Shown here: positions 35,801 through 58,448 of the stretch, one piece after another
How the letters are laid out: every line of letters starts with the position of its first letter
Position numbering within the stretch: the stretch's first letter is position 1
Source: Membranipora membranacea
Taxonomy: Eukaryota > Bryozoa > Gymnolaemata > Cheilostomatida > Membraniporidae
Length of the DNA stretch: 64,000 nucleotides
Direction: 5' to 3'
NCBI GenBank assembly: GCA_914767715.1
Contig: OU612065.1
Coordinates: 6,448,001 to 6,512,000 of the forward strand
The notes under the pieces: generated by a model
Told to the model about the DNA's origin: nothing
Seen by the model: only the letters and a program-made list of their open reading frames with translations
The model's database searches: none
Translations under genes and position numbers: made by a program

Positions 35801-38800
35801 TGCGGCATTTGCTTTAGTAAAAAAAATATTGTGAATCGCATGCAATAATCATATTCTTCAAAGATTTTCCCAAATTCAGGAGACCATGCTCTGAATTTTA
35901 GATTTAAATACAAAAGCTTTTTCTATGATGACTTGGTATTGTACAAGCGTAGCAGGGGATTTGTTTCATACACACATGAAAATACAGAAAGTGATGGCGA
36001 GGTACCGTTTACTCACGTTGGACAGCCGGACATGTTGTACGGAACGAAAAAAGTCACTATGACTTCTATTAGCAGAAGCAGAATAGCGATTGTCCAGTTT
36101 GGCCAGAAATAGATGACATCTCTCAACCTGTGGTACCACTTTGCATCCTGAAATAAAACTGTTCATCTGTTTATTTATTTCAAGATACAGCAATCAGAGT
36201 AACCCAACTGCTGCGATAATGATAAAGTAAAAAGGAGAAACACGGAGAAAGTACATTAGAAGAAGTATAAAGGAGTGTGGTGCAGTGCTCATTCGAAGAC
36301 AGAGGTGTTACGGATACAACTGGGGATATAACACTGCTTCAAAGCATTGTTCAAAGTACAAGCATTACTTTGAAATGTCGTATTCTCTCATTGTGCAAAG
36401 AGGTACAAGGCCTGACAACTCCAAATAGTAACACATATATGGAATTGCAGGAGCTTCACGAGCACATTAATATTAAAATTTTAAATTGTGGCAATATATA
36501 CGAGCATAAAATAAAATGTCTGCTGTTTCTTAGTAAGCAGCAATGATCTCAGTTGTTTGGATAGGACACATCAAAGTGAGTTATATTAGGACAGGTTACC
36601 TGAGTGGCGATCTGCTTGATGTAACCACCAGCAAACACCAATTCTGTCACAGCCACAATCAGATAGGTGAGAGAAAATCTCTGTAATACTCCAGGTATTC
36701 TCAACTGATTTAAATCATTACCTGTAAATCAGATGTTGACACTAATCAAATACTTTTCTGACAATTTAGAGGTTGGCATCTTATGCCTAATGACAACTTG
36801 CAAAGGTTTACTCCTGCGTTACCATAATTGATGTGTGAGAATTTATTGGGATATTTGAAACCCACTCTACAGACATTCTTGGTCCAAGGGAAAATTTAAA
36901 AGATTGAATTCTGATGAATGAAGTATTGTAATAATATATCATTGTATCTTCTTGACGCATAATCAAACTGATTACTGATATCAGTACCAAGTTTATAGGA
37001 CTATTCACAGATAGGACATACCTCTACCACCAGCGGTGTTGACCATCAGACCCAACACAAACAGCTTGACACATCGGATAATGATCTGAAGAAGTAGCTT
37101 TAGTTTACTTTTGCCTTTTTTATGGTGTGAGCTGAATACAAAAGCTAATGCTGTGCCCATTATAAATATAAACCTTGCAAATAGAGGAAAACAAAAAGCC
37201 CATGATAGAAAATAGTACAGCAGATATGAAATTGATGATGGAGAAGTCATTATGACAACTCAACTTGCATTTGTGATCACTGCATTTATATTATGAGTTT
37301 TCTATCAGAATGAAGACAGGAATATTACAAATTAGATTAATCAGCTCATTTGTTTATCAGTAAGTTATGATCATACACATGACCTCTAATCACCACATTA
37401 CAAGATAAGACATCAAATCAGACGACTCAATGATGTGCACAACATGAGATGGTCAGTCTATTATCACTACCTCAAGTAGTCAATGTACGAATGAGCATAG
37501 GCTGACTGAAATACAAGCAGGTAAATGCTGCAAATGTATTTAGTGCATTTAGCAACAAAAGGGATGCTGTTATTGAAGTGTGCTTCATACACAATTATAC
37601 ACAGACTGCGGACGGGATGTTATCAGAAAGCTGTTTTCTATTTTAATATTAAAGATTAAAAGAGGACAGAAACGTGCTGGCTGGCATCCCGTACCACCCT
37701 CCCCCCTAACCCCCCTTGTCATTGAGCTGAGCTCTGAGGTTATGATGGACGAGGCGGATACCTACCATGGAAACACAAGGTCAGCCACTGTTAACCCATT
37801 CCAAGAAGAGTGAGCAAAGAACCAATACTTCCCTCCTCCATAGTTGACAAATATCATGATTGTCAAGCTTAACCTTGAAAGAGAGAGATAAATGCTGTCG
37901 AGCTCCATGTAATAATATCAACAATATTATATGACCATCTATATGACCATTTTATTCCTCAACCACTTGGCGGAGACAGAATAAATTATCCTATCCTATC
38001 TAGATCAAAAGTGGCAACAACAATATGAAATGATTTCATATATCATTTAAGGGTAAAGTATTCGCAGGAGGAAAGGTATTGTTTGCAGGCTAGAGAAAGT
38101 GAAATTTATGGCTTGTTCAATGTTTACTCAACTTCATTACTTTTTTACACTCACACCTTTGCCTAAACACTAGCTAGTGAAAAGTGGTACTAACTAACAT
38201 CAACATCAAGTCACCCCTAAACTTGGTAAACTAACCTCTAGCTGATATTTATCCTCTAGGGTAGTTGTAAGGATGTTTAGCTATGAATGGAATATCAAGT
38301 TTGCTCTGCCTTGAATCATCAGGATAAAAAAAAGAGTAAAATGCGGGTAAAAATAGCTTCTAATTTGATGTTTTATTATCATGGTACTTATCACAAACAG
38401 AGAGACAATAAGTATGTTAGAGCTTACCCTCTAAATACATCCAAAGATTTCAGCCTGTTGGGTTTTCTTTTCTGCTCCGTTTCCTGATTGGGTAATGTGT
38501 TAGTTGAGCCTGTACCCAAATCCTGAGCAAACATTATTTACAAGATACGGATGAAACTGCACGAACAATGATCAAAGAAGTTACGATTGATGACAAAAGG
38601 CGTTGATACTACTAACATATTCTGAGAACTGCATTATTAGCTAACAGAGGTAACTTTTTCTGATCCCACCGAAAAACCGATAGGTTTGGAGGTGGTATTA
38701 AGGTAATGCCCATGAAGCAACTCTCATAGGGGACTTCTGACAACTTATGTGGCAGCTGAGCCCTATTTTTGCACACAATAAACACCTACAGTTTTGCCTA

Positions 38801-41800
38801 TCCATCCTCAATTATTGTCAAGATAACTAGATTCATACCTGATCTTCTCTTTGGGAGTAGTATGAAAAACAGCAGGTGATGCTATGACATAGAAAACTTG
38901 CAACAGCCAGCACTGGTTTTTTTGGCTTTTTCTAGCCATTTTTATTCAATCCCATAGACATAGTTTTGTCTATGTCTATGAGGTTGCATAAAAATGTTTT
39001 GTCTATGTGCAATCCTCAATCAATCATCAGTGCAACTTAATAAAGCTTAAGTGCCTGGGCAAAATGTGTAAAATCTGCTTCAATAGAAATGTTGATGGTT
39101 AAAATTTGCTCAAATAGGAATTTCTATGGCTCAAAGGCTAATATCTAAACGAACAGTCATACCTTAGCAAATCATTTAAGCCTTAGTGCCTGGTCAAAGC
39201 TTTTAAGATCTGCTTTAATAGTAGTATCAATGGTTCAAAGCAACCTGCTTTGATAGAAATTTTCAAGGTTCAAAGGCTAATCACTAAAGCACCAGGTCAG
39301 GCAACCAGTTAGCCAGGCTGAATAGCTCAGTGTGTAGAGCGTCTGCCTTGTACTCACTGTTAATTAAGAACGTTGTGGGTTCGAGTCTCATCAGGGTCAG
39401 ATTTTTTTCCAAATGGGTGCTTTATAACTAGAGCATTTTTACCGTAATCTTCTACTGCTATTGAGTTGTTTTCTGTAAGTACCCAACAGCTCAGTGGGCT
39501 ATCGAAATACCTCTCTGCTTGCACTATTTTGCTACCGATATGCAAAAATTTCTGTGGTGAGAGGGCGCTAAAGCGCTCCTCCCACACCCTCCCCGCCAAG
39601 CCTACGGCATGTGGATCGGGCTGCGCCCGATCGTTATGCTCATCTCTAAAAAGTCAGTGAGTGAAATTTTTTAGAATATACGGCCCTGGATATACCCATT
39701 GTTAAACTCTGTGCTCCTAGGAGTTATCTTATAAAATAATTGTCATGTAATCTGCTTTACACTTCTCCCATGTGAGTTTAAATAACAGCAGGTATTGCTA
39801 TGATTTCTTAATTATTTTCATTCATTCATGCAAACTTGTCACAGATTATACTATTATTCAGTTCTCTTATAGTAGCTGCCCAAGTACGGCCTGTCATAAG
39901 TTCAGATAGCGGCAATTGCAATCTCCTTATTATGTTCATTTTTTATCTAGACCAACTCGCCTGTATAATTTGTTGTGTCGTTGTATTTGTGGCGTGTAAC
40001 ACCAATCATAGATATTCCTATTCGTTAAAAGCTTGCCACAGTTCTTTTTTTACCAGGCAGCATATATGACATGAGATGAATTATGTCTCAGTAACAATTA
40101 CCTAATGGGCTGCAAAAAAAGCTGTGGGTTTAATTCTCAGACATAGTTGTGTTTGTGAGATATTGTCGGATTTTAGAATTTTACACCGCTTATTCCTATT
40201 GGGTGGAAGTAAAAGTCCTACATACCTCTAGATCAGCTGTCGGCAACCTGGTCTATTTTCCAGTGCGGCCTAATAAACAATATTTTGCGGGCTGATTGTG
40301 GCCTTATGCCTGAAAAGATATATATTACACATTAATTTCGATCCCCATCTCGCATTTTGTAATCTTGATATTCAAGTATGTAGGCACAATATATTTCAAA
40401 ATAGTGGCCATTCAGCATTAAGCATGTAGCTTCCAAAGCCGTTTCTAGACATAATCATCTTAACTGTATTGGTGTTAACTCCTTTTTCAAGTGCTTTATT
40501 TTCAAAATAACCCAGAACGGTGACCTTGGGAAATTTGAATGAAAATTTTCGTTAATATCATAGTAATTAGTGTTTTTAGCAAATCTGTCACCTTGAACAA
40601 GAAATGCAGATGAGTATCAACAAGTTTACATGTTACAAATGCTCCTGCTTTATCGCTGAAATTTTCCAGATTGCATCTAATTTTACAGGCATTCGCAAAA
40701 AACTTCCCTGTTGCGGAGGGGTGCCAGCACCCCTCCCACACCCACCCTGCCCTTCCCATACACATGCAAAACTTCACAAGATTTTTTAAATTAGTATTTC
40801 TGTTGAGCTGAAGTTCCTTGCAACATACCACAGCTTTTACAAATAAATCTGTTTTAGTTTGTACATAGTTGTTACTCCGGTTCCGATTTTTTACCTGAAA
40901 GATATGTTGCGCCTTATTGTGTTGAGCCTGTGTAAAATGTGGAATTTTTTTAAAAAAAGGTTGCCCACCCATGCTCTAGATCAATATTGATCTATTTGCT
41001 TAAATTCGGAGTTGTTTTTCCTCCAATGGACAGGGGAGCAACTCCAAATACGGACAAATGAATCGTATATATGTTCACTCTGACCAGTGAACCATGAGTG
41101 AACTAGCTATGATCTGTCCAACTCAGCCGAATAGTTTTGCTCCTTTTCGGTGGTCTCTGATCTTATCAGTTCTAGTAATAATACCACGTACGCATCCAGA
41201 AAAAGTTGACTATGACATTACACGGAGTGATTGTTACAGCACATGGTTACTTACTGCGCGGACAAGAGATTCTCCTTGTGAAGAGGAGATAAATCCCATG
41301 CGTCTCCTGAAACGAAAATGAGAATTTTATCTCTTGATGTGCCAAAAACTAACACCAAAGTAAATACGACATCAAGGTTATTACAAGCACTAGAGCATGG
41401 CTTATCTGTAACTCATAATATATAAAGAGCTTCAGAAACAGACACTTATTGTTAGGAAACCACTATGATTGAAATCACTTCATGGCTCTTCCTTGTCTGA
41501 GCAGAAAATGAGGATAAGAAAGTCATGCAAAATAAAAACTCACTGATAAATCTGCTTGCCTACTATCCATAGAAGAGCTAGCCCAGTCATCACCACAAAC
41601 ATGTACAGTATAGCTGAAAGAGAAATCCAATTTTAAAGTTATTGAATATAATAATATGCACACTCCGTTTTAAAGAAAATGTAATGTTCTTGATGCTCAA
41701 TTCTGACGGTGTCTACAGGGTTTCAGAAGAGGAGGATGTGTTTTTTGTGGGGATTTGGTTTGGTTCTCATCATCAGTAAAATAAAAAATTGACAGTTAAA

Positions 41801-44007
41801 AACTGGTGAGGCGATGAGGCTCTATGTGCGCAGTAGCATCTGAGATGCTATTCGAGGAGCGGAGCCCATAAATGAGTTGGCACTGACGGCAATCAAAGTA
41901 CGGGAGAGAACAAAGAACAAAAAAACACCTACCAGCATGGCTCACTTCCTGTGGTTACCTATCCACAGCGAAGACTGCTGTTTCAACGCAACTCTAAAAA
42001 ACGAGGGGTGTTTAATCTCCCGGGCAAGCTGGCAAGCTGTTCCAAGCGTCAGATGCTTGATAGTTCGGCTGGCGATGGCCACAGGCAGATGTGGATTTGG
42101 GCAAAGGAAGGTTAAGTTTGGAATTTTGAGTGTTGTAAGGTTGGTAAAGTTTAGGGGAATTGTGATAGAGGGAATGAGCAACAAGGCAGATCCGATGGGT
42201 ATATAAATGTGGGAGAGGTAGAATTTTTGCTTTTTTGAAAAGTGGAATAGTATGCTCATTGGTAGGTTTATTGAAAACATTTCTCACTTATCTCTTTTGG
42301 AGGATAGCGATCTTATCAAAGCGAGTTTGTGGCGCGTCGCCCCAAGTCTCAATGCAATACACAATTCTACTGTGTGCTAATGCATTGTAAAGCAAGATCA
42401 TGGCTGACAATGGTAGAATTTTGGATGCTCTAAATAAAAGGCCAGAAATATTATTTAAAGAGTTTCTTAAATCAGAGATGTGAGCTTCCCAGTTTCCCAC
42501 TGTAGGGATCAAGCATCCTTGCTAGACATTAGTCCCGCCATCATTCACTGACAGGACTGAAGCTGTAGTAGGCAGTACAGCCATCTCTACCCTAGGTTTC
42601 ACTCGTGTTCAGGGGATCTTTGACTAGCATGCGGTTTGAGATTGATTCACTTCAACAGGGTAAGCGATGTCAAATCATAGTTAACAACATGTAAAATGAT
42701 AACTCTATTACTTACGCATATATCCGTCAACACCAGAGTACTTTGTGACAAATTCACAGGAAACGTTATCGATCTGATCACCAGACGATCTGACTATCCA
42801 CTGATAATAAGCATGCTCAGAAGCACTGACATTCTCTCTGTGCATGAAATAGATATCGAGGTAATGTATATATCAGACAAGTAGATACTCTCTTAGAAGA
42901 ACTGCTCAGATAAAGAGCTTGATCATCTGCCTTTTACATCATTTGAACTTTCTCTGAAATTCGGCTGTTTTTTTATTAACTCTTCTGTGTAGCATTTTGA
43001 CCATGATTAATTTCTCACATTATAGAGCCATATCATTGTCATTTAATCATTGATCATGAACCTACCGCAGCATCGAAACACATGGTCCGCTCCATGCTGC
43101 TGGGACTAGCCATGAGGAGGTTGTACTATATAGGGCTTTGAAACTGTGCTTGACTCGTGGTGTCTTGTGTGTTTCGTGGAAAACGCACTTACTGCGTCCT
43201 GTACCTAACCAGGCAAAACTTTTGCAGGCAATAGTTTTGAATAAAATGGATAGCACATGATATGTGGCTTGTAAAATTTTGAGGTTCGAAAGTTGATATT
43301 TCTGTGGCACTGAATCCCTCATGACATTGTTTAAGTGTCAGAAAAAATAACATAAGTAAGGCCTGAAGCTATAACTTAACTTTACTTCGCTACCTTTATC
43401 TTTAATTGACATTCAGCAACCCAAGATAGCAACTCACGCGCAGAGTAGGTGTGTTGAGCTGTTTTCTTCATGAGCCACAGTAAGCTTGAGATGAGTGGTA
43501 TGGTTTGCGTGTATCGTTACATTCTTTCTATTGCCAGCCACAGGAGAGACATGACCAATCTCGATGAATGGACACTAGAATAATATAACCATAGAGTTAT
43601 TATATAATAACTCTATGAATACAACCTTCACAACATCAAGTCAGGTCTAAGGGATAATGTCATATGTCAGTTAACAATTGAGTTTCTCGATACCGTCCAT
43701 ACCCTCCCTTCATAGTCCAGGATTAAATGTTCAAGTGTGTACTTTTGCACAGCCCCTTCAATCAACTACAGATTCAGTATACTAATCATCATTTGCCTAC
43801 ACCGGCTAAAAATAAGCTACTGACCTTCCAACAGTCCGAGTTCTGTGCCAGGACAGTAAGCTGTGCATGTCTGGTAGTGTCGTATGTAGGGTATTCTTTT
43901 ATGTTGATCTCCACATTTCCAACATCAATCTTATCTCTATGAGAGTTGGAAATCGAGATGAGAGCTAGCATATATACAAAACCTACAAAAGGCAGAACAT
44001 GGTTCAT
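32865..44007 (-). CDS. HGSNAT: Heparan-alpha-glucosaminide N-acetyltransferase
   Basis: A lysosomal membrane enzyme that moves acetyl groups from cytosolic acetyl-CoA to terminal glucosamine of heparan sulfate. Sixteen minus-strand exons: 44007-43825, 43574-43438, 42837-42716, 41613-41544, 41306-41255, 38522-38428, 37873-37766, 37173-37022, 36721-36600, 36147-36017, 34952-34826, 34618-34535, 34299-34225, 34051-33981, 33482-33370 and 33040-32865. They join in frame to 605 aa (human about 635). A signal peptide is followed by a lumenal domain, a first membrane segment (exon 4), a cytosolic link with [10 protein letters not shown], and then the polytopic core. [17 protein letters not shown] holds the likely catalytic His at about 241. 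[20 protein letters not shown] and [20 protein letters not shown] are strongly conserved. POLR3A is divergent, with 926 bp between the starts. Confidence 0.95.
35061..35137. repeat. Perfect 27-bp-arm hairpin in an HGSNAT intron
   Basis: The left arm (35061-35087, starting AAAATTGTGGAAAATAGC) is exactly complementary in reverse to 35111-35137, with an A/T-only 23-base loop. A long perfect stem with no mismatch implies a recent or constrained palindrome, probably a small MITE. Unrelated in sequence to the other palindromes here. Confidence 0.9.
39042..39296. repeat. Diverged tandem duplication, two units of about 120-135 bp
   Basis: Unit 1 (about 39042-39157) and unit 2 (about 39174-39296) share, in order, TTAAG..TTAGTGCCTGG, ATCTGCTTTAATAG, ATGGTTAAAA/ATGGTTCAAAG and CAAAGGCTAAT. 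It lies in an HGSNAT intron directly left of the tRNA-like SINE. Confidence 0.6.
39315..39408 (+). mobile_element. tRNA-derived SINE head
   Basis: An A box (TAGCTCAGTGTGTAGAGCG, 39323-39341) and a B box (GGTTCGAGTCTC, 39378-39389) sit at tRNA-like spacing. They are followed by a seven-T run (39402-39408) that would stop Pol III. The acceptor ends do not pair and the anticodon arm is disrupted by extra bases, so it is not a functional tRNA. Best read as a tRNA-derived SINE head or tRNA pseudogene. Confidence 0.6.
40234..40973. mobile_element. Second non-autonomous hAT-type element, 8-bp target duplication
   Basis: The left end CAGCTGTCGGCAACC and right end GGTTGCCCACCCATG form imperfect inverted repeats of the hAT CAG..GGCAACC type. 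The exact direct repeat CTCTAGAT flanks the element (40226-40233 and 40974-40981). The 740-bp interior has no transposase. A minus-strand open frame at 40502-40972 reaches into the terminal repeat and matches no family I know. It lies in an HGSNAT intron. Confidence 0.85.
41900..42530 (-). mobile_element. 5'-truncated LINE (C-terminal reverse transcriptase region), CR1/L2/Jockey-like
   Basis: The minus-strand frame [20 protein letters not shown], then [20 protein letters not shown] and ILQKR, is the thumb/C-terminal signature of non-LTR reverse transcriptases. It continues past one in-frame stop into [19 protein letters not shown] and DAWNSLP. A frameshift then moves to the next frame ([14 protein letters not shown]). 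The upstream fingers/palm domain is missing, as in a 5'-truncated copy. It is inserted in an HGSNAT intron in the same orientation as the gene and is inactive. Confidence 0.85.
43089..43166. repeat. Dispersed repeat, copy 2 (HGSNAT intron)
   Basis: Shares CATGCTGCTGGG and GCCATGAGGAGGTTGTACTA, followed by the weaker block CTTGACTC.TGGT.TC, with 11541-11618. Same orientation relative to the plus strand. Type unknown. Confidence 0.6.
43590..43617. repeat. Perfect 28-bp palindrome without loop
   Basis: CATAGAGTTATTAT followed directly by its exact reverse complement. It lies in HGSNAT intron 1, 16 bases upstream of exon 2 in the transcript direction, where it could overlap the splice branch or pyrimidine region. 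Confidence 0.85.
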
Positions 44008-44933
44008 AAATCATTCATTAAACAACCATATAAAGCTGGTACCAGTATCTGCAGTCCTAGTAACCACATTGCAGACAAAGGACTGTATGTAAAAGGGCTA
44101 TTCGGCCACATTTCTAGCACGTTCTGCAGCGGTGTTGACAGTCATAGATGAAGTATTCAGCCCTGTTTGATCTGCAGTCACTTGGCAGTTAATAATAATC
44201 ATATACATAGCAGTGAGTTTTACTCCTTGTACACATAGTATGTATGTAACATATTCATATTGGCCAACCAAGGTCAGTTCTAAAGAACAAAAATAACCCC
44301 ATGGTGTAGCCCATGAACTCCCTCTAAAGAGGGAGTTCATTGGTGTAGCACAAGATTAATCATATTCATTGATTAAGTTGTCAGCTGTGTTAAGGAGCTA
44401 GAAAGTGAAAGAGAGAGATATTCTGTCAAAGCAACTCCTTGGTCTGAGCATAAAATAAGCTAAGGAATGGCGGTTGTAATTATATTTAATATTTATTAGT
44501 ACAAATTATTAGGGAACTCCCTGGTTCATACTAGTGAGTACTAGCTAGCTATTCTCACTGATCTTACCATGAATATCCATTCTCAGTTATGAACAGTGGT
44601 AAGCACTTCTTTATCCAAGATCTCCTACTTGTGTGTACACATCAGACAAAGAAGATACAACAAAATTGTCCAAAAAGGAAGACAAGTAATGTTAAAGAAT
44701 TCTTTTCTGAAACCTACAACCTTGAACTTTATTAGCTGTAATTTTTCAACATGTGATCCAATCTGGTTGGAAGCCATTAATATCCACCCGCACATATTTT
44801 ATGAATATTTGAATGTATACAGGTTAGGGTTTGTAGCATGGAATGAAAATTACTGAAATGTGACATCAGCCACTCACATTTTACTATTACAAGGCCTGTG
44901 CTCTCTTACACAGAAATTGACCTATTGGAAAAT
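44008..44933. promoter_or_regulatory. Bidirectional intergenic region between HGSNAT and POLR3A
   Basis: 926 bp between the two start codons. Both 5' UTRs and promoters must lie here unless undetected non-coding exons exist. It includes a short inverted pair (GAACTCCCTC, TAAA, GAGGGAGTTC, about 44316-44339). No coding exon is supported. No TATA box can be assigned with confidence. Confidence 0.45.
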
Positions 44934-57615
<12,682 letters not shown>

Positions 57616-58448
57616 TGATATATCTTAGCTCTCATGTTAGGTTATGGGTGATACTGGGTTAGTTAGTGAGATTGAGCATAGAGTATAGAGCCTGATACAT
57701 GGTAGGTCACACACGCACAGTTAGATTGTTAGCGGTTGTATTTTTGACAATGATATTGTCTGATGCTAGAGATATCTAGCCATTTGACTCCGGCTCTTAC
57801 TCGAATAGGCTTTTATACATGCAGTGTATGTAACAGTGGGATTAAACTTTATCATGTTAACCTTTTCAATTTTTTTCATGCATAAATATTGTAAATATAT
57901 CATTTGTAATAAAATTTTGTCTATTTTCTCCAGATACCATGATTTTATTTCTATTCTTCTTTGAGGCAAATGAAGTTGTTGTGGGGAATAGGAAGGATTT
58001 TCATCAATTGACCATGTAGCTCAAACTAGTGTATGGAACAGACGCTGGTGATGATACTTTGTGTATTATGCAAGATAAATTTGTCACAAATTTAATGTAT
58101 GGACACTGCCTTCCCAATCAACCGTTGTCCCAAACCAGAGATATTGTTCAGCCAAACTGTTAAAGGTCTCCTACCAGGATTCCATACAAGACAAATCAGC
58201 TACACCATGTCATGCGCGAGAGGCTTTTACATAATTGTTCCAAGTTTTATTGCATAAAACCAAGGAGTTAACTCCTTAATATAACTGCCTCTAACTCCCT
58301 GCTGTAACTGTAAGGAGCTCACACAATAATTAGTGGCAAGTTTGAAGTTGCCCGCTCATGATAAAAGCAAGAACAACTACTATAATTCCTGCTGAATCTT
58401 TAAATTCGAAAGCTGACAGTGCAGCCACATTTCACTACTGGGTGCATC
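57616..58448. other. POLR3A 3' UTR and FAM136A upstream region
   Basis: POLR3A and FAM136A are in tandem. AATAAA at 57908-57913 probably ends the POLR3A message. The remaining ~500 bp should hold the FAM136A promoter and 5' UTR; no specific element is evident. Confidence 0.5.
57908..57913 (+). other. Likely POLR3A polyadenylation signal
   Basis: Canonical AATAAA 293 bases after the stop codon, followed by a T-rich stretch. Confidence 0.6.

Noticed and set aside
40502-40972. 156-codon minus-strand open frame, the longest single frame in the window
   Set aside because: It starts in the terminal inverted repeat of the second hAT element and resembles no transposase; it looks like a chance frame in a non-autonomous element.
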